Shown here one piece after another: positions 16,434-27,116 of a stretch of 64,000 nt of DNA. Where the stretch lies: positions 124,001 through 188,000 of the forward strand of contig JAIXOI010000035.1 in the NCBI GenBank assembly GCA_027486795.1, in the 5' to 3' direction. The translations under genes were made by a program, and so were the position numbers. Numbering within the stretch: the first letter of the stretch is position 1; every line of letters begins with the position of its first letter. Source of the stretch: Sphingobacteriales bacterium (lineage in GTDB: Bacteria; Bacteroidota; Bacteroidia; Chitinophagales; CAIOSU01). The notes under the pieces are model-generated. The model saw only the letters and a program-made list of their open reading frames with translations. It did not search any database and was not told the origin of the DNA.

Positions 16434-16736
16434 ATGAAAATACTTCGTGTCATATTTTTTGGTTTGGTGTTTATCGCTGCTATGGGGTTTTTGACGACCA
16501 CCCTTTGGAACTGGTTGATACCAACCTTGTTCAACGGGCCGAAGATAATATTTGCCCAAGCACTAGGCTTAATGCTACTAGGCCGACTACTGGTAGGTGG
16601 TTGGGGCAAAGGTAGCAGCAATGGCTGCTCTCACGACGACAATGCCTGGAAGGCCAAGTGGAAGGCCCGAGTAACCGGAATGAGTGAGGAAGAAAAAGAG
16701 GCCTTCAAAAAGCGCTTTTGTGATAAGTGGGATTAA
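16434..16736 (+). CDS. Small membrane protein next to the sigma factor
   Basis: 100 residues. One or two hydrophobic segments cover about residues 4-24 (LRVIFFGLVFIAAMGFL) and 40-58, followed by a Gly-rich turn (GGWGKGSSNG). A soluble, charged C-terminal part ends WKARVTGMSEEEKEAFKKRF. Residues CSHDD and the late Cys could bind metal. I do not recognise a named family. Same strand as the ECF sigma factor and 92 bp after it, so a role in controlling that sigma factor is plausible but unproven. Confidence 0.65.
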   Translation: MKILRVIFFGLVFIAAMGFLTTTLWNWLIPTLFNGPKIIFAQALGLMLLGRLLVGGWGKGSSNGCSHDDNAWKAKWKARVTGMSEEEKEAFKKRFCDKWD

Positions 16737-16784
16737 CGGATAGATTTTAAATTTTAGCTCAATCGATAATATAAGTTCAGGTAC

Positions 16785-19700
16785 TTAAAACGCCCTGCTC
16801 ACCCCAATTACAAATCTAAACTGCACATTGTCTTCCCCAATAGGTGAATGACTTAGGTAGAACGGCACATCGAAACGAAGCGTAAACGGCTTAACCGTTT
16901 CAAGAGGGCCAAACTTCTTAATAGTGAGCGCTAATCCTGCACCGGCATCCATCCGCAGGTTACTGAATATTTTTTCGCCAGCATCAGTATCAAACACTAT
17001 CATACCAGCATCGCCAAAAAGGTAAGTATCTAGTTTGAAGTACTTACTGAGCTTTTTGGGCTGCCATTTTACCAACTCATCAAAGTCTAACTCTAGGTTT
17101 ACAGCTCCCCCACTCTGGCCTTTGTAGGCTCTGAAGGATTTGCCGCCTTCTTCTTCAACTACATAATAGCCAGCATAGCCACGTAGGTTTAGCCCACCAC
17201 CATGCTGAAAGTGATTGGTGCCTGCATCATAGCTACCAACCCAGGTAGGCGGCACGTAGCCTATACTGCGCGTAAGTGGTTGGCCCATCAATTCCTCAGG
17301 GTTGGCACCAGCCAAAAACAACGCCGACTCAGGTGCTTGGTTGCTACCAGTACCTGCACGCACAAAGGCACGGCTATGCAATTCAAACCTCCATAATTTG
17401 GTATGGTTTATGGCAGTTGTGGTAAGATAATGGTAGTCAAAATCAGATAGCAACGCCGAACTGCGCAAGGTTGCGTTGATGGTACCTGAGCCTTTCGGGT
17501 AAGTGTATTTGTGGTCCCACTCTAGGTTAATAGAAGTATTCCACTTGCCCGTTTGCCATTCGCCGGGGTACAATAGTTGGTTCAATTTATTATCGTTAGG
17601 GCGATTAAACATTTTAGCATAAAGCGTTAAGGTTGAATTCTTTCGAACTCCTTGGCTCAAGCCGAACTTATACAGTTCCAATCCATCCCAATACTCGCTA
17701 TAATAAAATGCAGAAAGCTTCTTTACATACTTATCGAGCTTGGTATCGTATGAGAAATAATAGTTGAACTTATCATACCCCTTCTTATCGGCATCAGCAA
17801 AATTGAACCTATCGGGGCTGCCTTGCAATAAGTTGCCTGTCGGCGCTAACACACTAAAACTTACTTGGTGCCTACCTGCTATGTAGCCGCTGTTAAAATG
17901 TAGACCAATTTTAAGCCCATCGTAAGCATTCCACCATAGGGCGGGGCGCAACTTAACGTCGTATTCCGTCCACCGAGCGCGGTTGTATATTTTATGATCA
18001 AACGATACAACAAAGGGCACCTTTTTACTATTGTTCAGCATGTTCACGTCTGCCAATCGGTATGTAGGGTCAATATTTACATTTTTTATTTTGCTCGATA
18101 ACGTTACAGTTGCAGTATACTCTGGCTGCAGGTTGTTATCCCAGCCAATCCAACGTGGCAATGTGGTAGCATCCGTTTCCTTCTCAAACCAAGTATTGGG
18201 TATATAGTACTTGCTGGTGTCGCCATCGGTAGTAATTACTGTAAAATCGATTGGCATTTGCATCAAACCTTCGCGTTTAAAAGTTATCTCGTATACCTCT
18301 TTACCATCCTCAGTGGCTTTGTGCTTCACTTTACCAACGCTATAATCAATGTTCTTAGTCGTTTCTAGCCATTGGTCAAAAAACCAGTTCAGGTCAGTGT
18401 GCGTGTAATGGATAAAGCTATTGCGTAAGTCTTCAAAGTAAGGGTGCGCATAGCTGTACTCGTCGAAGTAGTTCTTCATGGCATTCTGAAACAGTGTATC
18501 GCCCAACACGTATTGCAAGTTATAAAGCATTACCGCTGTTTTGCTATATACATGGCGGTAGCCTCCACCCTGCCCTAGCGCACCACTAAAGCCATCAGAG
18601 TGGGTGTTCAATTGCGCATCGGCCTCGTTTATGGCATCGTACAAGTAACTGTCATATGCCCTTGTATTTCTTGCCAAATCAGGCTTTTTGAATTTGGCCT
18701 TATACTTTTTCATTTTACCCATTGGCACTTCCGGCCCATCCAACCTTTCTTGCGCCCAAACGGTTAAAAACTGCGTAAATCCCTCATCTAGTGCTGCCCT
18801 ATAGGTCTCATTGTTGCCAACCATGCCATAAAACCAGTTATGTCCCACCTCATGCGCTATAAGTCCTTTATTGCTCGGAAATGAGCCACCACAAAGCGTT
18901 AACATGGGGTATTCCATACCATCGCGGGCATCGGCTACTATCATTTTTGGGTAGCCGTACATGCCAAAATCGTTTGAAAACAACTCCACTACATCGGCAG
19001 TATACTGGGCTACCTTTTGCCAGCCAGATGCATGACCTTCCTCAACCAAAGCAATGCACTTAATTCCGTTCCATTCTGCCTCTCCAATGCGGTAAGTCGG
19101 GTCGGCGGTAAAGGCCACGTTGTGCACGTTTTCGGCATGGAATTTCCATGTTTTCCGTTGCGTGCTGTCGTAAGGGATTATAATACTAGCCTTTTCGCCC
19201 CAAGGTTTTTTAGCAAAGTTCTTAATGTCCAGCTTTTCCCTAAGGCTGTCAGGCAGCACCTCGCTCCTATTCAATAAGTTTCCTGTAGCTTCAACCACAT
19301 AGTTGCTAGCAAAGGTTAGTTCCAAATCGTAGGTGCCAAAGTCGGCATAAAACTCACGATTTAAATGCTGGTCGGTAGTCCAGCCAAATTTAGCATCGTA
19401 CACCGAAATGCGCGGATACCAATGTACGCCGTTATAATGTTTGTGCTCCCCGTCAACCAAGTAATATTTCATGCGGCGGCGCATACTACCTTCATCAAAA
19501 TAGGTATTAAAATCTAGACTGAACTCTTTTGCGGCACCAGGCATAATTGGTTCATCCAAATACACCTTCATTATGGTGTTGTCCGTCTCCGTTTTCAATA
19601 CTTTACCGTTGCTTTTTAGGTTGCTTACTGTAGTACCCAAACCTTCGGCTTCGTAATGGCCAAAAGTTGATTTTACATGGTTGTGATTGGTCAAATCATC

Positions 19701-20030
19701 CAAATAACTGCATGGTTGAAAAGCATTTTGATACAAATGGAAGAAAACGTAGGTAAGTGTATCAGGCGAATTGTTCCAATAAGTTAGCTCTAGTGAACCC
19801 GTGATAATATCCGTTCTTTCATCTACATCTGCCTTAATGTTGTAGTACACATCCTGCTGCCAATAGTTTGGGTGTGGCATTTTATTCTTCCAATAATGCG
19901 GGTTGTCGGGATGCTGAAAAGTATTGGGTTTTTGTAGTGGGTCGTAGCCTACTTTGCTTTGGGCTGATACCTGAAGAAAGCTGGAAGTAAGGAACGCAAA
20001 AAAAACTATTAAAATAAATTTTATCGACAT
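16785..20030 (-). CDS. M1-family peptidase fused to an Omp85-like beta-barrel
   Basis: 1,081 residues from the ATG at 20030, which begins a signal peptide (MSIKFILIVFFAFLTSSFLQ, then VSAQ). Residues 50-600 form an M1 gluzincin: DGMEYPM corresponds to the GxMEN-type substrate motif, the zinc site is HEVGH at 393-397, and the third ligand is Glu in AALDEGF, 18 residues on. A conserved Tyr lies in HVYSKTAVMLY. From about residue 690 to the end, alternating beta-strands culminate in GGLNLRGYAGYY, YLFGDAGMIVF, FTLRFDVPFYLS and a terminal RFVIGVSRAF. That is the LRGY and D15 pattern of Omp85 proteins with a C-terminal Phe. No POTRA domain is seen. Probably an outer-membrane peptidase. Confidence 0.82.
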   Translation of the reverse strand: MSIKFILIVFFAFLTSSFLQVSAQSKVGYDPLQKPNTFQHPDNPHYWKNKMPHPNYWQQDVYYNIKADVDERTDIITGSLELTYWNNSPDTLTYVFFHLYQNAFQPCSYLDDLTNHNHVKSTFGHYEAEGLGTTVSNLKSNGKVLKTETDNTIMKVYLDEPIMPGAAKEFSLDFNTYFDEGSMRRRMKYYLVDGEHKHYNGVHWYPRISVYDAKFGWTTDQHLNREFYADFGTYDLELTFASNYVVEATGNLLNRSEVLPDSLREKLDIKNFAKKPWGEKASIIIPYDSTQRKTWKFHAENVHNVAFTADPTYRIGEAEWNGIKCIALVEEGHASGWQKVAQYTADVVELFSNDFGMYGYPKMIVADARDGMEYPMLTLCGGSFPSNKGLIAHEVGHNWFYGMVGNNETYRAALDEGFTQFLTVWAQERLDGPEVPMGKMKKYKAKFKKPDLARNTRAYDSYLYDAINEADAQLNTHSDGFSGALGQGGGYRHVYSKTAVMLYNLQYVLGDTLFQNAMKNYFDEYSYAHPYFEDLRNSFIHYTHTDLNWFFDQWLETTKNIDYSVGKVKHKATEDGKEVYEITFKREGLMQMPIDFTVITTDGDTSKYYIPNTWFEKETDATTLPRWIGWDNNLQPEYTATVTLSSKIKNVNIDPTYRLADVNMLNNSKKVPFVVSFDHKIYNRARWTEYDVKLRPALWWNAYDGLKIGLHFNSGYIAGRHQVSFSVLAPTGNLLQGSPDRFNFADADKKGYDKFNYYFSYDTKLDKYVKKLSAFYYSEYWDGLELYKFGLSQGVRKNSTLTLYAKMFNRPNDNKLNQLLYPGEWQTGKWNTSINLEWDHKYTYPKGSGTINATLRSSALLSDFDYHYLTTTAINHTKLWRFELHSRAFVRAGTGSNQAPESALFLAGANPEELMGQPLTRSIGYVPPTWVGSYDAGTNHFQHGGGLNLRGYAGYYVVEEEGGKSFRAYKGQSGGAVNLELDFDELVKWQPKKLSKYFKLDTYLFGDAGMIVFDTDAGEKIFSNLRMDAGAGLALTIKKFGPLETVKPFTLRFDVPFYLSHSPIGEDNVQFRFVIGVSRAF

Positions 20031-20173
20031 AAAACGAGCTAATTGAAGGACTTGCAAATATAGGCAAATAGGCCAACGAATAAAGTTTGCCAATAAAAAC
20101 AAAGGTCTCTTTAATTTGTAAATTGTACCGAACTTTGCACAGCAAACAAGCGCCCTTAACCTACCAAATTATT

Positions 20174-21196
20174 ATGGAACAGCTTTTTCTTCAGGCCAGT
20201 TTGGCTGAAAGTAACCCACTAGTAAACACCTATTTTATAATTGGCTTTGTGATATTGATTGCCACCATGATGGTAATTGATTTGGGGGTGTTTAATAAAC
20301 GAAGCCACACCATTAGCAATAAAGAAGCTTTGGTTTGGACCGGAATATGGATAAGCCTTGCAGTAGTTTTCGGCATATTCGTTTATATGTTCATGGGCAT
20401 AACTAAAGCCTCTGAATTTTACACTGCGTACCTTATAGAGGAGGCACTATCCATAGATAACTTGTTTGTGTTTATACTGGTTTTCGAGTTTTTTAAGGTA
20501 CCTGCGCAGTATCAACATAAGGTGTTGTTTTGGGGTATCTTAGGAGCTATATTCTTCAGAGCCATATTTATATTTGCAGGTGCCCAGTTAATCCAATACA
20601 CTTACATGCCCGATTTTATGCTGCTTGGGTATACAATTAAAGAGTTTAATGTGTTACTCACTATGTTTGGTTTGTTTTTGCTTTATGCTGGCATAAAATC
20701 GGTAAGAAAGAGCGAAGATGAGGAACCCGATTTCTCGAAAGGCTTCGCCATAAGATTACTTAAAAAGGTAGTTCCGATTACCGAAACCTATGATGGTGGT
20801 AAATTCTTTACCATTGTAAATGGCAAAAGGGTTGCTACTTTGTTGTTTTTGGTTGTTGCAATAGTAGAAATTACGGACCTCATTTTTGCTGTAGATTCCA
20901 TTCCTGCCATTTTTACCGTCTCTAGAGATCCTTTTATCTTATACGCCTCCAATATTTTTGCCATTCTTGGATTACGTTCCATGTACTTTGTGCTGGCCAA
21001 TTTTATGCACTTGTTTTCATACCTTAAATACGGATTGGCTTTTATACTCTCCTTTATTGGCGTAAAAATGATAATTGCACCAATTTACCATGTTTCTTCG
21101 CCACTGTCGCTTTCCATTGTTGCCTTGGCGCTTTTGCTCTCCGTTATTGCATCTGTTGTTTGGGGGCCAGAGAAAAAGGCGAATAACAATCATTGA
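20174..21196 (+). CDS. TerC family integral membrane protein
   Basis: 340 residues from the ATG at 20174 (MEQLFLQASLAESNP); an in-frame start further upstream would only add a basic non-conserved leader. About nine membrane helices. Family motifs are DLGVFNKRSHTISNKEAL, EEALSIDNLFVFILVFEFF and EITDLIFAVDSIPAIF, with acidic residues inside the helices (EALSIDN, VDSIPA) that are typical of TerC/Alx. Characterised members export Mn2+ or assist metal loading of secreted proteins. No yybP-ykoY-like riboswitch is evident before it. Divergent from the M1 peptidase gene. Confidence 0.9.
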   Translation: MEQLFLQASLAESNPLVNTYFIIGFVILIATMMVIDLGVFNKRSHTISNKEALVWTGIWISLAVVFGIFVYMFMGITKASEFYTAYLIEEALSIDNLFVFILVFEFFKVPAQYQHKVLFWGILGAIFFRAIFIFAGAQLIQYTYMPDFMLLGYTIKEFNVLLTMFGLFLLYAGIKSVRKSEDEEPDFSKGFAIRLLKKVVPITETYDGGKFFTIVNGKRVATLLFLVVAIVEITDLIFAVDSIPAIFTVSRDPFILYASNIFAILGLRSMYFVLANFMHLFSYLKYGLAFILSFIGVKMIIAPIYHVSSPLSLSIVALALLLSVIASVVWGPEKKANNNH

Positions 21197-21380
21197 GGCT
21201 TTACTGTAGCGGCACTTTGTCGTTACAAATGGCTCCAGGGTTTGTGGGGTTTCATGCATAGACGTAGAAGTATTGAAGAATTCAACAAAAAGGCTAAAAC
21301 ACATCTACGCTTCAGCTGCATTTGATTCTTTGCTCCCTAAAACTTGATTTCAATAAGCAAGCAATTGCAATCAAATCAGA

Positions 21381-21407
21381 TGACTATTGACTGTGGACTG
21401 TCGACCA
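21381..21407. repeat. Quasi-tandem TGACTATTGACTGTGGACTG unit array
   Basis: Three approximate 7-bp units (GACTATT, GACTGTG, GACTGTC) sit directly upstream of the -7 box of the ABC-F gene. They are of the same kind as the other short unit arrays in this window. The rest of the 257-bp gap to terC shows nothing recognisable. Confidence 0.4.
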
Positions 21408-21414
21408 AAATCCT

Positions 21415-21422
21415 TATCTTTG
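21415..21422 (+). promoter_or_regulatory. Candidate -7 box for the ABC-F gene
   Basis: TATCTTTG followed by CAG, a full match to TAnnTTTG, 31 bases before the ATG. The nearest TTG upstream is 25 bp away, longer than ideal. Confidence 0.4.
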
Positions 21423-21447
21423 CAGTCTTAAACACGATAAGGAATAA

Positions 21448-23079
<1,632 letters not shown>

Positions 23080-23085
23080 TTTAAA

Positions 23086-23170
23086 TGACAAATATGAGAT
23101 GAGAGATAACAAACCCCTCGTTTCGTTTTTGTTTTTCTTATTTGTTATCTGATATTTCACATCTAACATT
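23086..23170. repeat. Imperfect inverted repeat upstream of fbp
   Basis: Arms of about 30 bp: AAATGACAAATATGAGATGA continuing to AGATAACAAA at 23086-23115, and the rough complement running from TTTGTTATC to AACATTT just before the fbp ATG. The loop is T-rich. It may fold in the fbp leader RNA. Confidence 0.45.
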
Positions 23171-23171
23171 T

Positions 23172-24191
23172 ATGTCTCGCACTCGCCAAATCGTTCTCGA
23201 CGAATTTATTATACAGAAAGAAAAGGATTTCCCTTACGCTACCGGTGAACTATCTGCCTTGCTTCGTGATATTGGCGTGGCTGCTAAAATTGTAAACCGT
23301 GAAGTAAACCGTGCTGGGCTAGCCGATATATTGGGCCAAGCCGGAGTTGAAAACGTGCAAGGAGAAGCGCAACAGAAGCTGGATGTGCTAGCCAACAATA
23401 CCTTTATTAATAGCCTTAAAACTAGTGGCGAATGCGCCGGCATTGCCAGTGAGGAAGACGAGGATATAATTTGTATTGACGTAGATGGCGAGAAGGCCAA
23501 GTATGTAGTGGCTATGGACCCTTTGGATGGGTCGTCGAATATTGACGTGAATGTTTCTATTGGTACTATTTTTTCGATATACCGCCGTTTGAGCGAAAAA
23601 TGCCCATGCACGCACGGTGACTTTTTGCAAAAAGGTCGTGAGCAAGTTGCAGCTGGTTATGTTATTTATGGCTCAAGCACCATGTTGGTTTATACTACCG
23701 GTAATGGCGTAAACGGCTTTACCCTTGACCCTAGTATAGGTGAATTCTACCTGTCTCACCCAGATATTAAAATACCATCGAAGGGCAGTATATATTCTAT
23801 CAATCAAGGTGGTTACACCAAATTTCCGAAGGGAGTGCAAGCATACCTTGATTATTGCCAAGGGCTTGATGGTAACAACGATAAGCCATACAGCTTGCGC
23901 TACATCGGTTCTATGGTTGCCGATTTGCACCGCAACCTTATAAAGGGCGGTATCTTTATATACCCATCAACTGCCGATGCTCCCAAGGGTAAATTGCGCT
24001 TACTTTACGAGTGCAACCCAATGGCGTTTATTGTAGAGCAAGCCGGTGGCAAAGCCACCACAGGTAAGGAGAACATCCTCGACCTACAGCCAACCGAACT
24101 ACACGAGCGCACCCCAATTTTCATTGGCAACAAAGAGATGGTAGAAAAAGCAGAAGCAATGTTGGTGCAGTATGGGCAGGCGGTGGTATAA
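23172..24191 (+). CDS. fbp: Fructose-1,6-bisphosphatase class 1
   Basis: Gluconeogenic enzyme that hydrolyses fructose-1,6-bisphosphate; 339 residues, normal for class 1. The start is the ATG at 23172 ([20 protein letters not shown]); ten codons upstream another start is possible but not conserved. The metal site is [12 protein letters not shown] preceded by SEEDED. The sugar-phosphate part includes [14 protein letters not shown] and the conserved [20 protein letters not shown]. It complements gapA and pgk elsewhere in this window. It lies 92 bp after the ABC-F gene, separated by an inverted repeat. Confidence 0.95.
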   Translation: MSRTRQIVLDEFIIQKEKDFPYATGELSALLRDIGVAAKIVNREVNRAGLADILGQAGVENVQGEAQQKLDVLANNTFINSLKTSGECAGIASEEDEDIICIDVDGEKAKYVVAMDPLDGSSNIDVNVSIGTIFSIYRRLSEKCPCTHGDFLQKGREQVAAGYVIYGSSTMLVYTTGNGVNGFTLDPSIGEFYLSHPDIKIPSKGSIYSINQGGYTKFPKGVQAYLDYCQGLDGNNDKPYSLRYIGSMVADLHRNLIKGGIFIYPSTADAPKGKLRLLYECNPMAFIVEQAGGKATTGKENILDLQPTELHERTPIFIGNKEMVEKAEAMLVQYGQAVV

Positions 24192-24223
24192 GGTTATTTA
24201 CATTTTAAATTGTCTTTATAGCC

Positions 24224-24703
24224 TTATCGGTCTTTCCAAGCCTCCAACAAATCTTTGCTCATTTTAAAGTGAGGTATGGTTACTTCCATAAACTCATTAC
24301 CTATAATTTTATATCCTTGCTTTAGATAAAACGGCACAGCCGTCTTGCGAGCGTGCATTTCCATGTGCTTATAGCCTAAGTCAAGTGCATAAGCCTCTGA
24401 AAATTCTACCAACTTGGCACCAATACCAGCACCTTGATATTGCTCATCTACCGCAACTTGCCTCATTTTTATGTATCCATTCTCGGTCGGGGTAAGCATT
24501 AGAGTAGCCATTACAATCGAATCAGTGTAGTATATTATGTGTATATCCTTGTCTTCGGCCAATAGCTGCTCCCTTGTGTAATTTAGCCCCAGCGGCTCTC
24601 GCAGTACTGCATATCGCAAATCGACTGCATGCCAATAATTAGAGCTGCCATGAGCTACCACACTAATGTATCTATGGCCCTTTAGCTTGTGTACGTAATG
24701 CAT
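24224..24703 (-). CDS. GNAT-family N-acetyltransferase
   Basis: 159 residues from the ATG at 24703. A TTG eight codons upstream overlaps the -7 box, so it is not used here. The acetyl-CoA loop is VDEQYQGAGIGAKLVEFSEA (Q/RxxGxG/A), followed by LGYKHMEMHARKTAVPFYLK and GYKIIGNEFMEVTIPHFKM. Substrate unknown: members acetylate small amines, protein termini or antibiotics. It shares its promoter gap with the divergent lipoprotein gene and ends 33 bp from fbp. Confidence 0.85.
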   Translation of the reverse strand: MHYVHKLKGHRYISVVAHGSSNYWHAVDLRYAVLREPLGLNYTREQLLAEDKDIHIIYYTDSIVMATLMLTPTENGYIKMRQVAVDEQYQGAGIGAKLVEFSEAYALDLGYKHMEMHARKTAVPFYLKQGYKIIGNEFMEVTIPHFKMSKDLLEAWKDR

Positions 24704-24724
24704 TTCGATTGGACTTTTGAAACG

Positions 24725-24732
24725 CAAATATA
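24725..24732 (-). promoter_or_regulatory. Candidate -7 box for the GNAT gene
   Basis: On the minus strand it reads TATATTTG, a match to TAnnTTTG, 21 bases before the ATG at 24703. It overlaps an in-frame TTG at 24727, which argues against that start. Confidence 0.4.
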
Positions 24733-24769
24733 ATGGCTATTTTTATCGTTGTAATAGAAACTGAAAGCT

Positions 24770-25645
24770 ATGAATACTCGAATAAAAACGCTATTGGCTT
24801 TATCGCTAATACTGATGTTATCTTCGTCCTCTTGCAAAAAAGATGACAAAAACAATAATAACAATACTGATGGGCCGATGTTACGGTTTAAGTTTGTGCT
24901 CGACCCTACGCAACAGCGCCTAGGAAACTTGGGTGCCCCTGCGGCTATGCCAGCAGGTCATGCAGGCCAAAACCCACAGTTTAATGGTATTAGTGCTCAC
25001 TATCTGGAACTGGCACCTAATCAATACACCCTTTTAGGTTCAGGAACAGTTTTATTTATGAACGAAGAAACCACTGCAGGAGGAAGTAAGGCCATTGTAT
25101 TTGATAAAGAAATCATCAAAAACAACGGAGAGGTATTTTTAGAAGTACCTATCAAAGATGTTATCCCCGGTAGCTATGAGTGGCTTAGGGTTTCGCTTGC
25201 ATACCAAAATTATAATGTGCAATTCGATGCAATTGGCTCCACTTTTACGGGCACTTTAGCTTCGTTTGTTGGCTACAACACTTACGTAGAAAGTTATAAA
25301 ATTAAGGATAGCACCGTAGTTGTAAATGGCAATAAAGCACAAGGCTACTGGGGTTTTGAGACAATATACACAGTGAACACCGGACAAGCGCCTGCCACAA
25401 CTGTACCGAATCCAATTCAAGCAACTTCCCCTATTCCGCTTAACTCATGTGTAGTTACTGGCGGCTTTGCTCAACCTTTTGTTATAACTGGTAGCGAAAC
25501 CGAAGATATTACAGTTTTAGTATCGTTATCTACTAATAAAAGCTTTGAGTGGGAAGACTTAAACGGTGACAATACCTGGGACCCACTTGATGGGGAAAAT
25601 GTAGTAGATATGGGTCTTAGGGGTTTAGAACCTAGAATTGAATAA
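24770..25645 (+). CDS. Lipoprotein of unknown function
   Basis: 291 residues. The signal ends in a lipobox, LSSSSC at about residue 22, then Lys/Asp/Asn-rich spacer residues (KKDDKNNNNN), so it is lipidated and perhaps sent to the outer membrane. The mature part is beta-rich: FNGISAHYLELAPNQYTLLG and GSYEWLRVSLAYQNYNVQFD. Near the C-terminus DLNGDNTWDPLDGENVVDMG resembles a calcium-binding Asp/Asn loop. I do not recognise a named family, although similar proteins occur in the phylum. Convergent with the reductase gene, ten bases apart. Confidence 0.72.
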   Translation: MNTRIKTLLALSLILMLSSSSCKKDDKNNNNNTDGPMLRFKFVLDPTQQRLGNLGAPAAMPAGHAGQNPQFNGISAHYLELAPNQYTLLGSGTVLFMNEETTAGGSKAIVFDKEIIKNNGEVFLEVPIKDVIPGSYEWLRVSLAYQNYNVQFDAIGSTFTGTLASFVGYNTYVESYKIKDSTVVVNGNKAQGYWGFETIYTVNTGQAPATTVPNPIQATSPIPLNSCVVTGGFAQPFVITGSETEDITVLVSLSTNKSFEWEDLNGDNTWDPLDGENVVDMGLRGLEPRIE

Positions 25646-25655
25646 TTGATACCGA

Positions 25656-26753
25656 TTACGCGTCGTAGCTATACACTACCCTTTCGGTAAGTGGTTTGCT
25701 TTGACATGTAAGTACATAACCTTCCTCAATCTCACTATCCGATAACGATTCACGATCGGCCATAATTACTTGGCCCTCGGTTACTTTGGCTCGGCAAGTG
25801 CAACATGCGCCAATTTGGCATGCATATGGTGCATCAACCCCACTATCAAGTGCCGCCTCCAAAATGGAATCTTCCCCTCTATACTCAACATTATATTCGC
25901 TGCCATCCAATTGAAAAGTAAGACTGGCAGTTTTCAGTGGTGTATCAGATACTTTCATAGCATTATTAGTACTTTCGGCATGTCCACCTGCAATGCCTGG
26001 CTCAGTATTGGTGTGGCTGCTAAAAAATTCTTTGTGAATACGTTCGATGTTAACACCCCTTTGCATCAAAAGGTTTTCTATAAGCTCCATCATAGGCGAT
26101 GGCCCGCAAACATAATAGAGTACATTAATAGCATCAGGCACATTGGCATCAAGCATTTCAACAGCTCGTTCTTTACTAAACTTGCCTACATAGCCATCCC
26201 AATTTCCAAGAGGCTCATCGAGCGTGTATGCTACTTTAAACCTATTAGGATGTTGTTGACTATAGCCATCAAAAAGCTCTCGGAACATGATATGTTCTTC
26301 GTTCCTGTTAGCATAAAGTAAGGTTATGTTGCTTGATGGCTCTTCGGCAAGTAGGGCTTTAATTATTGCCAACATAGGAGTTATGCCACTTCCACCAGCA
26401 AACAGCACGTAGTGTTTTTGTTTAAATGGTTGCGCATCAACTGTAAACTTACCAAGTGGCGGCAATACTTTTAGCAATTGGCCAACCACGGCGTGATTGT
26501 TTAAATAAGACGACATCACCCCGCCATCAACCTTTTTTACGCCAATTGATAGGGGCTCGCTCCTGTGGCTACAAATTGAATAAGAGCGACGAACTTTCTT
26601 ACCATTTACATCCGCCTCAAGGGTAATGTATTGTCCTGGCTCAAACCTAAACTGCTCGAGTAAGTGCGGCGGAATATCAAATGATATAACCTTTGCATAG
26701 CTAGTTTCCGTGCGAATTTGGCTCACACGGATGTCGTAAAGTTGTTGACTCAT
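25656..26753 (-). CDS. PaaE/HmpX-type flavin reductase with 2Fe-2S domain
   Basis: 365 residues, three domains. FAD: RSYSICS, near residue 60. NAD(P): GGSGITPMLAIIKALL and YVCGPSPMM. A C-terminal plant-type ferredoxin from about 275 has ligands in CQIGACCTCRAKV and the last in VLTCQSKP. The order FNR-ferredoxin matches PaaE (phenylacetyl-CoA epoxidase reductase) and related electron donors to oxygenases. No paa genes are near, so the partner is unknown. Cytoplasmic. Confidence 0.85.
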   Translation of the reverse strand: MSQQLYDIRVSQIRTETSYAKVISFDIPPHLLEQFRFEPGQYITLEADVNGKKVRRSYSICSHRSEPLSIGVKKVDGGVMSSYLNNHAVVGQLLKVLPPLGKFTVDAQPFKQKHYVLFAGGSGITPMLAIIKALLAEEPSSNITLLYANRNEEHIMFRELFDGYSQQHPNRFKVAYTLDEPLGNWDGYVGKFSKERAVEMLDANVPDAINVLYYVCGPSPMMELIENLLMQRGVNIERIHKEFFSSHTNTEPGIAGGHAESTNNAMKVSDTPLKTASLTFQLDGSEYNVEYRGEDSILEAALDSGVDAPYACQIGACCTCRAKVTEGQVIMADRESLSDSEIEEGYVLTCQSKPLTERVVYSYDA

Positions 26754-26835
26754 AAAATTTACTAAGACTTCTTACTTAAGGCTGGTAAAGATAGGCAAAA
26801 GCCCTTTTTATTAGGAATGATAAGGGTAAATAACA

Positions 26836-27115
26836 TCAATCAAGCTCGATTAATTTATTTCGGAGCCAAGTAATGTCTGCAACATCCTGTTTAGCAGTAA
26901 TGTCCAGTTTAAGCTTATCTGTCACTTTCTGCCCTGTGGCCTTATATCTGGAGAGTTTTACAATATACTTTACCATGTTCCGATAAAGACTTTTCTGGTA
27001 TTCAGGCATTAGCTTGTTTCTTCTTAAGTAAAGCTTAAATGCATCTGCTTGCGATACCAGCAAATCAAACTCATTCAGCTCAAAATAGGTTTTTAGTAGA
27101 AGGCTTCTTAACCTT
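26836..27115 (-). pseudogene. Truncated C-terminus of an unknown Bacteroidota protein
   Basis: The minus-strand frame gives RSLLLKTYFELNEFDLLVSQ and then DAFKLYLRRNKLMPEYQKSL, ending WLRNKLIELD and a stop at 26836. This is the usual C-terminal repeat/helical region of a phylum-wide hypothetical protein. The frame is open back to about 27170, then meets a stop; the homologous part starts near 27115. The N-terminal hundreds of residues are missing, and a second remnant abuts it, so it looks like a deletion relic. The similarity is judged from memory. Confidence 0.5.
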
Positions 27116-27116
27116 A

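Noticed and set aside
21197-21380. Short gene or metal riboswitch between terC and the ABC-F gene
   Set aside because: No frame with signal or domain features, and it is downstream of terC rather than before it.
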